The translations under genes and the position numbers were made by a program. The notes below the pieces were generated by a model. That model made no database searches and was not told the DNA's origin. It was given only the letters and a program-made list of their open reading frames with translations. Below are positions 46,483 to 59,500 of a stretch of 64,000 bases of DNA, one piece after another. Within the stretch, counting starts at the first letter, position 1; the number at the start of each line of letters is the position of its first letter. The DNA comes from Lepidodermella squamata (lineage: Eukaryota; Gastrotricha): assembly GCA_047495785.1 (NCBI GenBank), contig JBLDXI010000026.1:806001-870000 (forward strand). Direction: 5' to 3'.

Positions 46483-47120
46483 TTCAGACTGTTTTAGTCT
46501 GGAATTTTCTCGCGCTTTACTCATTTTCGTTGATTGATTTTTTAATTTCTTGCGTGTAACGTAATTTTTTTTAATTTATCAGTGAATTTTTGAGGCGTGG
46601 AGAAATCCCGATTTTAAAGTGTAAATAATAATAAATGGAATTAATTGTTTTCATAAATTTAAAAAAAATTTGTGCATATATGTACACCTGCATGTGTCGA
46701 AATTTTCACGAATTTTCGAAGGTTTATTGACAAGCTTTATCGCACTCTATAGCGAAAAGTTAACATGTCCTATTCGAGACACAGCTGGCAGCAAAATCGT
46801 ACCCAAGCTCCACTTATCTTAAAAAAATATTGCAGTGAGATAAAAAATTCATTGTCACCGACATATTTCGAGACATGCTCCATGGTAACGAACCCATAAC
46901 ATTTTCGATCAGTTTTTGATAAATCATTCATGAAGTACGAAATGTTCACCGAATTCAGACGAGCAGATAAACTTGTTTATGAGTTATGCTTTTTCCAGGT
47001 TAACGTGCAATCAAAATGTTTTACGCCAATATCGTGCACTCAACGAAAGAGGTCACATTAAGGAGGTCACCGCACGACATATAATTTTATTTCCAAGAAG
47101 AAGATATCACTTAAAAAGCG
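46483..47120. other. Intergenic between convergent genes
   Basis: Holds the AATAAA of the class C gene (46630) and, on the minus strand, AATAAA at 47091-47086 for the next gene. Nothing else is recognised. Confidence 0.4.
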
Positions 47121-48592
47121 TTAATTATTTGTGCTCGAAACTAGGTCATCATCGTGCAGCCGACCTGCTTCTGTTAGAGTAGCTGTCACGTCGGATTTAT
47201 GGCGTGATGGCGGGGATAGTGTGTCTCTTTTTCCAGCGTCATAATAGCAACCGGCAATTTTTGCGATCAACAATCGGCGGAAATTGCTGTTGCATAAGAA
47301 ATAGATGAAAAAATTGCCGCTATATTCGATGGCGCTGGTCACCATTTGCAGGTGCATTGCATGCCGCAGAAATTTCAAGTCGACAATGTCGTATCGTTCC
47401 CAGAACATGGCCTTAGTAATTGGATTGAAGAGGGTTGCCTGGAAAATTTGTATAAATAATAAGGTCTTGAATCATCCGCCTTGAAAATAGGTATATTCAG
47501 AAATAAAAAATGGTCTTACAACAAGCTCTCCACCGATTGCGATGAAAGTTGCAGCAATGATAGTCAGCGTTAACTTTCTTTGCTGCTGTTGATGCTTCAA
47601 AATCAGGCGCTTTTCTCCTCCATTCGATTCGCGTTTCGAGTAGGAAGATCGATAGACTGTCGTTAGCAGCAATAGATTTATGGCCATCAGCGTAATTAGT
47701 GAACCTGAGACATTTTAAGAAAAAATGTGAAGAAATCACACATTTCAGTGGAGAAACTCGAAAATTGAAAAATACACCTTAATTAAATGTATAGAACAAT
47801 ATTTAGCGGTAAAGCTTTGGAATTATAACTGTAACAAAGAGTATAGAACCATTTTATCAAGTCAAAAATCGAATTTTGCTCAGAAAACTAATTTTTTTCG
47901 ATTTTTGGCTATTTATTTTTTGAAAATTAGCGGGTAAATTTGGCCGCTCATTTGCATATGCAAATTCTTCATTAGTTTGAAAATAATTTACCCATATTGT
48001 AAATGATGAATCTGACGGCTGAATAAATGAAGAAGTAGAAATCAAAACGGCTCGTAAAACGATAAGCCGAGCATTTCGACGGCGGTTTCGAGCCATAAGC
48101 TATCATTCTCGGAAAATTCAAAATCGTCACGATGCCCAGAATCGCGAAACACTGCAGTTTTGTTCGATGTCTCATTGTCTCTAAATCGCAAATCTGCTTC
48201 GTCCGCCTAACAAACAAGTAACGCTCGACAGAATAGGCCACAGTGAAAACCAGCGATTGAGTGCATGACCAGCTCATAAGCGGCCATATGAAATAGGACC
48301 ACACCGGATAGGTCCAGGCAGCTCCGTAGAAGTGCATGCCGAAAATGACCCATAAGCCTTGCGCGACCAAAGTTGCCATTTGAATAGCGGCTAGAAACGT
48401 CAAGTAGACATACGTCGGCGATTTGAAGTGCTTTTCATCGCGTAAAATCGCGAAATTACACGCATTTCCGAAAAATCCGACGACGTGAAAAATCGGCAGG
48501 CAATAGCCGAGAATTATGGTGATTACCGGATAATTTTCTGGCGACGATTTGACGCAAGTTGAATTTTCGAAACCTGAGAAATTCGACGCCAT
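47121..48592 (-). CDS. Class A GPCR, peptide-receptor-like, minus-strand member 5 (367 aa, 3 exons)
   Basis: Minus exons 48592-47992, 47704-47520 and 47438-47121, with the same two intron sites and phases as the plus-strand array. Start is ATG 48592. TM1 GFFGNACNFAILR, TM2 FKSPTYVYLTFLAAIQM, TM3 WSCTQSLVFTVAYSVERYLF with ERY, TM7 IEYSGNFFIYFLCN. The third loop has a Gln-rich basic run (KHQQQQRKLTLT). The tail is Asp/Thr-rich. It belongs with the pseudogene at 48803 and the gene at 61552 in a separate branch of the same family, marked by VRRTK or IRHNK after TM3. Confidence 0.72.
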
Positions 48593-48802
48593 GTTTTTCT
48601 TAAAAATGATCAACCTTTTCGAAACGGAATTTTGTTTGACCTTAAGTATGCACGTGATGTTCTCACAAAGACACTATTATTACCCCGCATCGCGATTTTT
48701 TTGCCCAAATAAAAAACAGTGGACATATATCGACCACATTAGGGCGCGTGATTTCATGCTTTTATGACCTTTCATCCGTGTTTTTATTTCAGATTTATGA
48801 AA

Positions 48803-50320
48803 TTATTGATTTCTCGAGCCGATATTTTGAGCTTTCTGGGAGCCATCCTCGTATTCCGGCTTGCAGTTCAGTCGGGACGTTGTTGTTTGCATTAGCTTCA
48901 CCTTTGATAGCGGCGATGATGATTCATAAATCGTTGTTTTCTTGCGATTAATATTCGCAATTTTAGCGATGAGAAGCCGCCGAAAATTGTGATTTACGAT
49001 GAAGTGAATGAAAAAATTGGCACTGTATTCCAAGAAACCAAGCACCATAGCCATGTAGAGACATTTTCGGAGAATAATTTCATCGATTATGTCAAATAGC
49101 TCCCATACCAAAGCTTCAGTAATCGGGTTGACAAGAGTCGCCTGAAAAATTCGATAATTTTTTTCAATTTCTCTTTAATTTTACACTCAGAGGTTGGATT
49201 AAAATTTCATTAGGAAGGCTAGAGTATGCGAAACCTTGTTTACGCGCATTTATTCAATTACTCCAAAGCTATCATGAATTTTTCAATCGCGATAGTCCTA
49301 GTTAGAGAACAAATTACCTGAAAGTTTTGTTAGGATCGAATTAAAGCGAAAATTAGAGCGAATTATAGCAAAATCTGGTAGGTAAAATGCGTTACTTATT
49401 AGGTGATTTTCTTTAAAATATAAATTAAAAAAAAAATACCTACTTTCAGCAATTGATACGATGCGATGGGACTATATTATCTGTCAGGAATTACCTGATC
49501 GATTATCCCAAGAACGCTAATAGCAGGGAAGCCATCCTCAAAGAAAGAGTTGATCAAATTAATGAGGTATACCTATTAGAGAAGCATTCACTCGAGTGAC
49601 AGGTGATATTTTTGCGAAATGGTAAATAATTTTCGTGACGTCATAAGCTCATCGAGCTACCATCGAGATTCTAATTTTTTCCGCGTTAATCACGTATTTT
49701 CCAGTCTCGAGGACACCCTGTCGGTGTATGAATAATCAGGAATCGGGAATTTTCGATAATAAAATGGGAGAAATAGCCCACGGAAAAAACGGAATTGGCC
49801 TGAATTAAAGAAATAATTTTCCAAAATTACCGAAATTTCTCCGAAAACGGTGAAAATTGTTCCAATAATGATGGTAATTGTGAGGGAATTTTGCCGGCTT
49901 TGATGCCTCGACTGTCGAGTTTGATCTCTTGAGTTATATTTCCGGTGTTTTGACGATCGGCAAACTGTATCTATCAGTAGAGTGTTGAATATCAAGAGCA
50001 ATGAAAGGCAACCTAGTAAAATATAAAAAATTGAATAAAAAAATACATCATATGTTAGCACAACCTATGTTGTAGACAAAGAATCGTATGACGGAGTAAA
50101 TTTGAAATTAATAGTCAAAGGTACTGGTTAACTGATATCCACTACATTTCGAAGGCGGCTTCGACCCAAACGCGATCATTCGAGGGAAATTCAGAACCGT
50201 TACGATCGCTAACAAAATATAGCAAATTTCCGTCGCTTGTTGCCGCTGTTGCATCAAATTTGCTGGTAACAGAGATTTGTTGTGCCGAACGAAGAAATAC
50301 GGTGCTTGGACTTTTGCCAA
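48803..50320 (-). pseudogene. Decayed peptide-receptor-like GPCR, member 6
   Basis: Minus-strand exons 2 (50012-49831) and 3 (49141-48803) are open and spliced like the intact family members. Exon 1 survives only from about 50320 to 50065. It starts within the loop after TM3 (YFFVRHNKSLLPANLMQQRQ), so TM1 to TM3 are absent. It also has an in-frame TAA at 50110-50108, where the intact copy at 61552 has Tyr (TFDYY). No matching TM1-3 sequence is visible up to 51.2 kb. The remaining coding blocks are well preserved, so inactivation looks recent. Splice sites remain, so it could still be transcribed. Confidence 0.7.
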
Positions 50321-51205
50321 TATAATGTAAATATGGCTGCTCGGGCTTATACATCATCCTAAGACAGGCGCGCCTTGTCAAAATGGGATCTTCTAAAACT
50401 GGAACTAGTCATCATTTTTATCGTTGACGTAATGGCAGGTGACTGCGAGCAAAATCATTACTTTCAGGTCGAGAAAGTAAGAAAAACCAGGCCATGAAAG
50501 AAGTTAGGCTTCATACATTATAATGAGTTCATGAAAATCAGTAGCAGATAATATGGGTATATGTATACTTTCGCACATCCTATTGAATTAGGAAAACTCG
50601 ATTTTTTTTCGATTTTGTCAGATGAGACTAATTTCTTTTATTCAATTTTGCTAACCAAATCAATAACTATGAGCGAGGGTATGCTGGGTACATGTTATGA
50701 TATCGCCTGGCTACGTCTATTCTCAGAGCCAAAAACAGTATCATTGGAGTATGAGATGTCCCCACATCCAACGTATTGAGAGACTTCAATTTGCAATTGT
50801 TCAAAATTGCTATTTCTAACGCTGCCTTACAAATCTGGTAAGCTGAAAAGATAGCTTTTCAGGCTCCCTGAAGATGGTATAACAGGAATAGTGTTATCTT
50901 TGTTAGGCATTCCAACCATTCGTACAATGTCAACGAGGTTAACATTGAATAACTGCTCAACGACTCGAGAACATTTTCGTAAATGAACTAGAAGCTTCTC
51001 CACGTGGTATGTAATTAACAAAGTTCTGGCAAGGCTTACAGCATTGAATCATTAAAGACATGACGTGTTTAAACAGTCGAAACGCGCTAGCTCGAAACCA
51101 AGTTTGAACAGTTGGCTAGCCAGGAGAATTTAATCGAATAAAAAAACGTTAACAATTTAAGTCATTACGCTCTTTTTCTCACGGTTAATTAATTCTTTAT
51201 CCGAA
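50321..51205. other. Intergenic
   Basis: No exon recognised. The expected TM1-3 part of the neighbouring pseudogene is not found here on the minus strand, which implies a deletion. Short frames at 50561-50779 (+) and 50827-51021 (-) have no motifs. Confidence 0.4.
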
Positions 51206-51635
51206 ATGATGCAATTCAAATTTTACATCGCTATTATGGCCATGTGTCTTCTTACAGCCGACCTTGCGGCCTCCTTATCAGCAATGGAGCGAGAAGGTAA
51301 ATCAAGTTTCTTTCAAAACTCGAAACTCTCTTTCTTAGAATGATGCGCTACACCTTCACATCGGAGTAATTAGTATTGATGCAAATAAATGGAATTGTTT
51401 TGTTTCAGTTTACAAGAGATACACATTGTCAAACCAGGCTTGTACAGTGGCTAGGCCTATATGGATTGTAAAGACTCAACTCGACTGTGGCAAGTATTGC
51501 GACAGGGGTGGAGTGCGCGAATGCTACACATTCCAATTCATGACGAAAAGCAATATCTGCCTCGTTTCCACGAAGGAGCAGTGCTCGGAACGTTATACGG
51601 CGCCGGACAGCGTTGTCTACACCAGAAAGCCATAG
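51206..51635 (+). CDS. Small Cys-rich secreted protein, PAN/apple-like pattern (105 aa, 2 exons)
   Basis: Exons 51206-51296 and 51409-51635 (phase 1). Signal peptide MMQFKFYIAIMAMCLLTADL. The mature part has Cys in QACTVARP, LDCGKYC, VRECYTFQF, NICLVS and KEQCSER: six in all. The spacing CxxxC, then a C-x-x-F motif, then C, is like a PAN/apple module (C..C....C..F.....C.L), a protein- or sugar-binding fold, but one domain alone is a weak match. A Lys-Arg pair follows the signal region at the exon junction. AATAAA at 51754. Confidence 0.6.
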
Positions 51636-52689
51636 ATCACTTCAGTAAACGCCCAGAGAGCAGCGAGGGAGAGGAACGCGGCTTTCTGAATTGTGAGTTT
51701 TATGCGACTTCACGTGCTCTACATATTCAGTGGAGGAGATGAGAGCTTGGAACAATAAACCGGATCAAGTAGAACGCTCGCAGAGTTTTTCATATTCCCA
51801 AGTTCTTCAGTGAAACAGGTCAGAAAAAAGGAGTTTCCTTAAACATTGGGGTGTTTTAACCTTAGTTTTTATTTCATTTTTTGAGTGGAACTGAACCATC
51901 GCCGTGGAAAAATGGCGACTGCATGACTTGGCCGCGATGTGGTCAACACAAGAATAGGCGACTACAATTCGGAATTCCTCATATTCATTTCCAAGCCCAC
52001 ACAATTCGCGCTACTATTGATACTAGTATTAGGAAACGGAGGCCTTAACGCTTTCACGGCGGGAAGGACGATCTCGGAGTTTTGATTTTGAAAATTCGCA
52101 GAAAATTGAATTTGAGGAATTCCCGATTGCCCTCTTGAGGACGATTGCTTTTCGTTGTTGGCTATAAGGTTTCGAGACCAGGACACCATTATCTTGAATG
52201 GTTAGGACATGGTTTGCCGAATTCGTCCTATCCGCCCAGATTGGCGGAGTGCGGGATTTTTGTGCTGTCGCAAGGAAAAACTGGAAAAGCTGAATTCTGG
52301 TCTGCGGATAGGACGATTTCGGCCAGTTTTTGTACAGCCCTAACGGTGATAGATACAGATAACTGGATTTCAAAATCGTGATCAGAGCCTTCGAAAACCC
52401 ATACAACTGCAGCCACAAATATATTTTCTTCCGCTGATAAATAATGAAAAGTATATAAAGGAAGCGATGACTGCGGCTTGATGACAACATGATGGACGCG
52501 TTCACGTATCGCCATGGATGTACATATTCATGTATTCCTTTAATAGAAAACTTGTCAGTTAAGTTGCCGTGTCAACAAGCCTTTTCTGTTATAGGGGTTT
52601 CAATTCATGCCTGAACTGTAATCCTGCCATGTGATATTCTATTGGGAAGTTCATCATTAGTAGATGTTTCTGTTGCCAACTTTCGTGTT
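51636..52689. repeat. Intergenic with a dispersed repeat and a duplicated promoter region
   Basis: 52301-52445 resembles 59384-59525, in the large intron of the second protease gene (shared GGACGATTTCGGCCA-like and TTTCAAAATC blocks). 52490-52690 resembles 56330-56565 upstream of the second protease gene (for example TAATAGAAAACTTGTCA, and TTCTATTGGGAAGT in both), so the promoter was copied with the gene. Minus-strand frames at 51807-52515 are not supported as genes. Confidence 0.5.
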
Positions 52690-55623
52690 ATGAATAGCAT
52701 GACAATTCAAATACTCTCTTTGATTTTCCTAATCAGTCCTGCTGCTGTAGTAAGTGCTTTTAAAGTTATCGCGCTGAACACAACCGCAAATATTTCATTA
52801 GCTCAGTCAGCAGAATTCAGCCGTTCAATGTCTTGGATTCAGGTGTAGCAATGGCCAGTGCATACCAAGCGGGTGGAGGTAATATTTGACAATTGCGAAA
52901 ATCGAAGCTACTGTGTAATATTCAGATGCGATGGTGATCGGGATTGTAGTATGGACGATTTCACGAATGCAATGTAGCCCGAATCATTTATCACTTTTAT
53001 CCAGGTGATGATGAATTGAACTGCCGTCTTGTAACTAGACCCTCGCAGGGCATGGTATTGCTCGCTCATTATCCCACTGATATTTCTTTAAAAATTAAGT
53101 ATATTTAGTCAAACTGTGGAGGAGGATTCACGTGCAAGAATGGGCGCTGCATCCCACCAAACTATGTGTAAGTTCAAAGCACATGAACTGGGCAAACATT
53201 ATTCCATATTTTGCTAGGTGTGACAGAGAAGACGATTGCCGTAAGTCCAATAAGCCGTCATCCCCTGTTTTGAAACTCAAGTCTTAATGCAAGAGGACGG
53301 AAGCGATGAAGCGAACTGTCGACCAATTCCGGTAAGATGCCGAGAATACCGCTTGTTAAGCCTCACTGAAAATTGATCACTTCCAGCAAGCATGCGGAGC
53401 TAACGAATTTTCATGTAAAAATGGTCGATGCTTACCTAGATCTTCTTTGTAAGAAAGCAATTTCCAATTACACCCTTCTCCTTCATTTTTTGCATCCATC
53501 TGCATAAATAGTTGCGATGGAGACAACGATTGTGGTAAAGTGGTTTATCGTTTTCAAAGGATCCGGTTTGTATGCTCTTGACCAAGGTGATCTAAGCGAC
53601 GAAAGAAACTGCAACAGCACGACGCCTGTCCCTACGCCCGTCACAACAACCACCAAAGTACGTCATTATCGGGCTCATGAATAGTCAGAACCCATTTCAG
53701 TAAGCTTACACAATTTCAGGAGCTAATTCCTCAATGTTAGCGAGCTATGGTTTCTCAAAGTCAAAAAAGTGAAAAATTAAATATCGCTCGAGGCACCCTC
53801 GAAAAAGCTTCGTATGAAAAAGTGGAAATTTTTTATCAGTTTCAGGTAACCCTACACCTTACCCTAGTAGTTCTTATTGAATGGCTAGATCCGATAAATT
53901 CGGAGCTCGGTTTAGGAAATAGATACTAGTAGTTACTATTTTCTTTTTTCGCCTGGCTGACTAAAAGTTATACGCTACAAAAAATATTCAGGGTAATTAT
54001 TTGTAAAATCGTCTGGTGAATCCTGAATGACCCCATCGAAAAAAGTACGCCCGGATTCTTTGATGTCATCGTGTTCAGCTTAATCACTTTTTTCGGTGGG
54101 GTCATTCATGATTCTCCAGACGATTTTAAATTTAGTCCTAATTTAGCCTATTGACAGGCGAAGTCACCAAAGTCGGCTTTTATAGCAAATTATTGTTCGT
54201 CATTTCTAGTTTATCTACCTTTTGCCCGATTTCAGTTTGATTACAGCGTTTGCTATGGCTTTACATGCAGCAATGGAAAATGCATCGTTCGGAACTTCGT
54301 GTGAGTTACCTGCATATTGAAATTCAAATTCGGTTACATCTCAACGTTAACGGTTCAGCTGTGATGGTGACAATGACTGCGGTAGGGTTCAGTTAGAAAA
54401 AGACGATTCATTCCTACATTTAACTTATTATTATCGACAGGTGATGGGAGTGACGAAATGAACTGCGTAAGAAAGACTAAATCATAATTCATGCAAGCCA
54501 ATAAATGTCAAACATTCATGCAAAAGACTATATGCAAAGGGTTTATGTGCGCTAACCGAAAATGCATAAACCTTTCATGGAGGTAACTCTTTCCGCTGAA
54601 CTATCGAGTCCTATCTTTTTGTAAAACATTTATTCACCCAGGTGCGATAAAGATAATGATTGCGGTATTGTTTTTCGCTTTTTGATAAATTTCAATAGAA
54701 TTACTCCGCTAGGTGACTTCAGCGATGAACAAAACTGCACGAGACCTGTAACACCTCCGGCTCCTCCATCATCAAACACACAATGCGGCATCGTTGGTCC
54801 TAATATTGTTCAAAATATCTATGGCGGCGATGTGGCTGCGTTTGGTGCTCATCCTTGGGTGGTTCGAATAGAAATGAAATTCACAACAACCCCAGCCGGA
54901 ACTATCTTATTCTGCGGAGGATCTATCATTTCCGATCAATGGATTCTTACGGCAGCTCACTGCGTGACAGACGATAAGGGTGGTACTCTTGATGAGCTAC
55001 TTGTGCGACTAGGCCGAACCGACATGAACTTGCCCAGCGAAAGAGGGGGTTACGACATTTCTGGTCTTAATGTTTTCAGGCATCCTGATTACAATGCGAG
55101 CATGAAATGGAATATGGATTTTGCTCTCGTCAAGCTTCGGTCGAAAATAGGATTTTCGCCAACAATCCAGCCTATTTGCCTGCCAGATAATATGTGCAAC
55201 AGCACCATTTCTGCCACAGCTACGATGACTGATAGCTGCACTGAAGCTGTTGCGGCTGGATGGGGACTTACAGATAGTAAAGATTCAATCTCTCCCAGGA
55301 ACTGATCGTACACTTATCTTACCTTAACAGATCCGAGAAAGAACATTCTTCTAGAAGCATCATTAGGAATTAATCCTCGACAAAAGTGCAACGATATATA
55401 TGGCCAGCTTTCGACTGCTCAAATATGCGCTGGTGACGGCAGCCGGGGCACCTGTCAAGGCGATAGCGGAGGTCCGCTGATGTGCAAGCATGGCCCTACT
55501 GGTCGCACTCATGTCATTGGAGTTGTCTCATGGGGCAACAAGCCGTGTGGAGTTCTGCCGTCAGTGTTCGCACGCGTTTGCTCCGCTTTGCCCTGGATAA
55601 GGACAACTATGGCCAGCAACTAA
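52690..55623 (+). CDS. LDLa-repeat S1 serine protease A (503 aa, 17 exons)
   Basis: Exons: 52690-52749, 52802-52878, 52926-52948, 53005-53030, 53109-53167, 53218-53240, 53294-53331, 53387-53448, 53512-53534, 53587-53657, 54236-54300, 54359-54381, 54441-54466, 54527-54582, 54642-54664, 54713-55276, 55331-55623 (1512 nt, in phase). Signal peptide, five six-Cys LDL-receptor class A domains (each ending like CDGDNDCGDGSDEMNC), a Thr/Pro linker after the third, then a trypsin-fold domain. That domain has IYGG at the activation site, TAAHC, DFALVKL and GTCQGDSGGP, so His, Asp and Ser are all present. The S1-pocket residue six before the active Ser is Gly, suggesting elastase-like rather than trypsin-like cleavage. 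LDLa domains bind Ca2+ and target proteins; a secreted modular protease is expected. The last exon boundary at 55276 removes an in-frame stop. Confidence 0.82.
54003..54130. mobile_element. Short inverted-repeat (MITE-like) insertion in protease A intron 10
   Basis: Arms 54003-54046 and 54086-54130 are inverted copies (AAAATCGTCTGG with CCAGACGATTTT; GACCCCA with TGGGGTC) around a 39-nt loop. Related half-arm sequence (TTTTTCGGTGAGGTCATTGATGAT) occurs at about 57715-57740 in the matching intron of protease B, so the insertion predates the duplication or moved between copies. Confidence 0.6.
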
Positions 55624-56565
55624 ACTTAACCATTCCAGCTATACCTTTACCATTCCTCCTTGTTAAATAGCGTTACAACTTTCAAAGGAAAAATGACTGT
55701 AGTAAAACCTGACATCTCGAACGCCTACGGTTCTAAAAAAAATCGAATTACTGAGAGTTTCGACATGGAGAGAGTCATATAAAAAATCACCCTAAAGTCA
55801 CGAATGTGCTGCGACAACCGTGAATTTTTATTCTGTAACCGATTTATTGTGATTCATATTAAAAAAAAACAAATTAGATATTCGAAATGACTGAATGAAT
55901 CATCGAAGGTGGAAGGTGATAAAAAATAGTCACAAAACCCGTAAACAATAATGCGAACCCAAACATCTCGTAAGCAGTGTGGACTTTTTTGTTCGGGCAG
56001 TGCGAGTACATTTGGAGAGAAACTTGGAAAATTTGATTGCCGGCGCATTAAAATCATTACGTTTTAACATTTGTATACCTTATTTGATCCTATAGTAGCC
56101 CGAGATACTACAATTTCGAGAAATAATTTATGGTGAATCGTTCATATTTGATGTTTCGAACCGACTTGACCCCTCAACCCTGGGTTACTATTAAGGGATG
56201 GGCTACGTTTGCTTTTCGTAAGGTTAAAAGCATTACAGATCCTTGGCGTTGGACTAATGGCTAATGGTGTTAACTGTTAAACTTCCAATAAAACACAAGA
56301 TAAAATATGACTTGTAGTTTGATCACAATATGGTGGACGCGGTCACGTATCGCTATTGATGTAAGTTTCATACTCCATTAATAGAAAACTTGTCAAATTG
56401 AGTTGCCATGTCAACGAGCTCTTTCTGTTATACACTTCAATTTACGCGCGCGTGAACTGCAATCCTGTCATGTGAACATTTGGAGGTTATTCTATTGGGA
56501 AGTGGGTGTTTAATCATTAGTAGGTGTTTCATTCATCATCTTTTCGTGTTAAGACTAATATAAAA
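55624..56565. repeat. Intergenic with dispersed repeat family 2, copy 2
   Basis: 56084-56207 resembles 14672-14820. The remainder before 56566 is the duplicated promoter of protease A (see 52490-52690). No exon recognised. Confidence 0.5.
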
Positions 56566-59500
56566 ATGCAAATACTCTTCTTGATTTTTCTAATCAGTGT
56601 TGCTGCGGCTGGAAGTGTATCGAAAATTACCGCGTTCCAGTTATTTGCGGTAATGTTTCATTAGCTCAGCCCCAGCAGAATTATACTTTGGAAATGATTA
56701 TTCAGTCAAACTGTGCTGGAGGATTCACGTGCAAGAATGGCCGTTGCATCCCACCAAACTACGTGTAAGTTCAGAGCACTCGAACTGGGCCAAAAATATT
56801 CCAAATTTATCAAGGTGTGACAGAGACGACGATTGCCGTAAGTTCAAGAGGCCGTCATCCCCTGTTTTGAAATTCAAGTCTTAATGCAAGAGGACGGAAG
56901 CGATGAAGCGAACTGTCCGCCAAGCCCGGTAAGAAGCCGAGAATAACGCATGTTAAGCCTCACTGAAAATTGATCACTTCCAGCAAGCATGTGGAGCTAG
57001 CGAATTCCCATGTAAGAACAGCCGATGCGTACCAAGATCTTATTTGTAAGATTTCCAAAGCAATTTCCAATTACACCCTTCTGTTTCATTTTCATGTATC
57101 CATCTTCATAGTTGCGATGGAGACAACGATTGTGGTAAAGTGTTTTATCGGTTTGAAAAGATCCAATTTGTTTGCTCTTGACCAAGGTGATTCAAGCGAC
57201 GAACGAAACTGCAACAACACGACGCCCGTCACGAGGCAAATCACGACGCCTGCCACTACGCCCGTCACGACAACCACCAAAGTACGTAATTTGCACAGTA
57301 GTTTCGAGGCGAAATTTAAGTCTGCTTTCAAATTTAGTAGCTCCTATCTCCTATAGTAGACGTATTTTCTGTATTTTCCAGCAGATCGCAAAAACAGTGC
57401 TGAAGAGCTTTCGATTGGTGCCCGATCGAATTCCACGCGGAACCTTTGGGAAACTTCGAAGTTGAAGTGCAATATTCGCGTTTTTGGCCTCGTGGCCCTC
57501 GTGGACTTCGATCGGACACCAATCGATAGCCCTTGATCACAGCAATCCATTGATAAGTGATGATCCATAGTGACTCTCGCGGTTTGGCATCGCTTATCCC
57601 GTATTTAGGCCGCTTAAGCCTATGCCGTTTCAGCTTAGATCCTCTAAATACAATCCTCAACATAGGCTATTGCGGAGCCTATTTTTGACGCTGAACACAG
57701 AATCTGGGCGTACATTTTTCGGTGAGGTCATTGATGATACACCGGATGGTTATAGAAAAATCACACTTTTAGTGGCCGTTATTTTTAGCTATGTTTGTGA
57801 ATAGTTTTCTAGTTTTCATGCAATTGTAGGCTTCGAGCACTTGCAATGGCTTTAAATGTCGCAATGGAAATTGCATCAATCAAAACTACGCGTGAGTTTC
57901 TTATATAATGAAAATGAAATTCGTTTACATTCCAAAGTTTGTTCATGCACAATGGTTCAGCTGTGACACTGACAATGACTGCGGTAAGATTCAAAAAAAA
58001 AGAAACAATAGATTTTTAGATTTACCTTAATATTATCGGCAGGTGATGGCAGTGACGAGATGAACTGCGTAAGAAAGGCTAAATCAGAATCCATCAATAA
58101 ATCTCAAAAATTCATCCAAAAGATTTCTTGCAGAGGGCATATGTGCGCTAACCAAAAATGCATAAAATTATCTTGGGTGTAAGTTCTTCTGCTGAACTAT
58201 CGAGTTCCATCTTTTAATATAACGATTTCCCTTCACCCAGGTGCGATGGAGGCAACGATTGTGGTAAAGCCTTTTATCGGTTAGAAAGGATTCAATTTGT
58301 TTACTCTTGATCAAGGGGATCTAAGCGACGAAAAATATTGCCTTCCGACGCCCGTCAGGACGCCCGCCACAGCTGTTGTCATAACAACCCCCGCAGTAAG
58401 TCATTTGCAACTTAAATTATTTTAATCTGCAGTTCGCGTTCAAAATTTAGTTGTTCATTATAGCGCGACTTTGCAGTCACGGGATTAAAGGCAAAGTCCG
58501 CCTATTTTTTTCTGGTAGTGGTCGCGCAGTCGCGCGGTCGTTGTGGTGGGGCGGTCGTGTAAAAATGGTCGCCAAAAAACGGGAATGAAAAAAATGAAGC
58601 ACCGCCAGGAGTCGAACTATGGATCTTGGAAAAACAAGCCATGTTTTTCATCCACTACGCCATCAATTCCTAGCAATTAACAGTTTCTATCAGCGGATCG
58701 CCTGTCAAAAATAAGGCTCTAAATATTTTCTCGGCAGATTTTTCAAGCTGGTGGCGTAGAGCGTATTGGATGAAAAACATGGCTTGTTTTTCCAAGATCC
58801 ATAGTTCGACTCCTGGCAGTGCTTCATTTTTTTCATGTAAAATCGACGCATTTTCAAAGGGTCCAAATATTTGCACTACTAAAACTGAGGTTCCAGCGCT
58901 AAATTTGAGCGTCCTGGCACTAAAATCATCCGATTCTTTACGATTTCGGCGTTGTCGGTTTTTGATCGATATTGATGCCCTACCTGATCCTAGGATTTTT
59001 TATTTTAGCTACATGCTTTAAGCTACAAAGAAAAATTATCGATGTTGGGTTCGAAGGCGGCTGATATCGGGAAAATCACTGATTTGTAAAATCGATACTT
59101 GGAATCGATATGGGCTCTATAAGATGAAGTATAATTCGTAAACTGAGCGCTCATAGCGCGAAATATGCTTGATATATTTCGCGGATGCGTGATATATATG
59201 CGGAGGTCTATCGGTTAGGCATTACAACAAAAAATATGAGATGCTAGCGACGACTGGAAATTCTTAAAACTATGATTAGGGGAAACCCAGTGCCGGAGTC
59301 TCACATTTAGTGCTGGAAGTGTTAAGAGCATCTGATGCTGAAACTAGGGTGTTTGGAAAATGACCTGAAATCAGCTGGGCGGATGGGGCGATTTCGACCA
59401 CTTTTTGCACAGCCGTAGCGGTGACGGATAGAGACAGTCGGGTTTCAAAATCAGCTGTTGATCAGGGACCCCTAAAAAACCTTAGCATTGTGGTCAAATA

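Noticed and set aside
49636-49643. Other TGACGTCA sites (also 18663-18670)
   Set aside because: One is intergenic downstream of a pseudogene exon, one is in coding sequence; number is near chance expectation.
55277-55313. Premature stop in the S1 domain of both proteases
   Set aside because: A GTAAAG donor at 55277 (and 60988) splices before the stop and yields the GDSGGP exon in frame in both genes.
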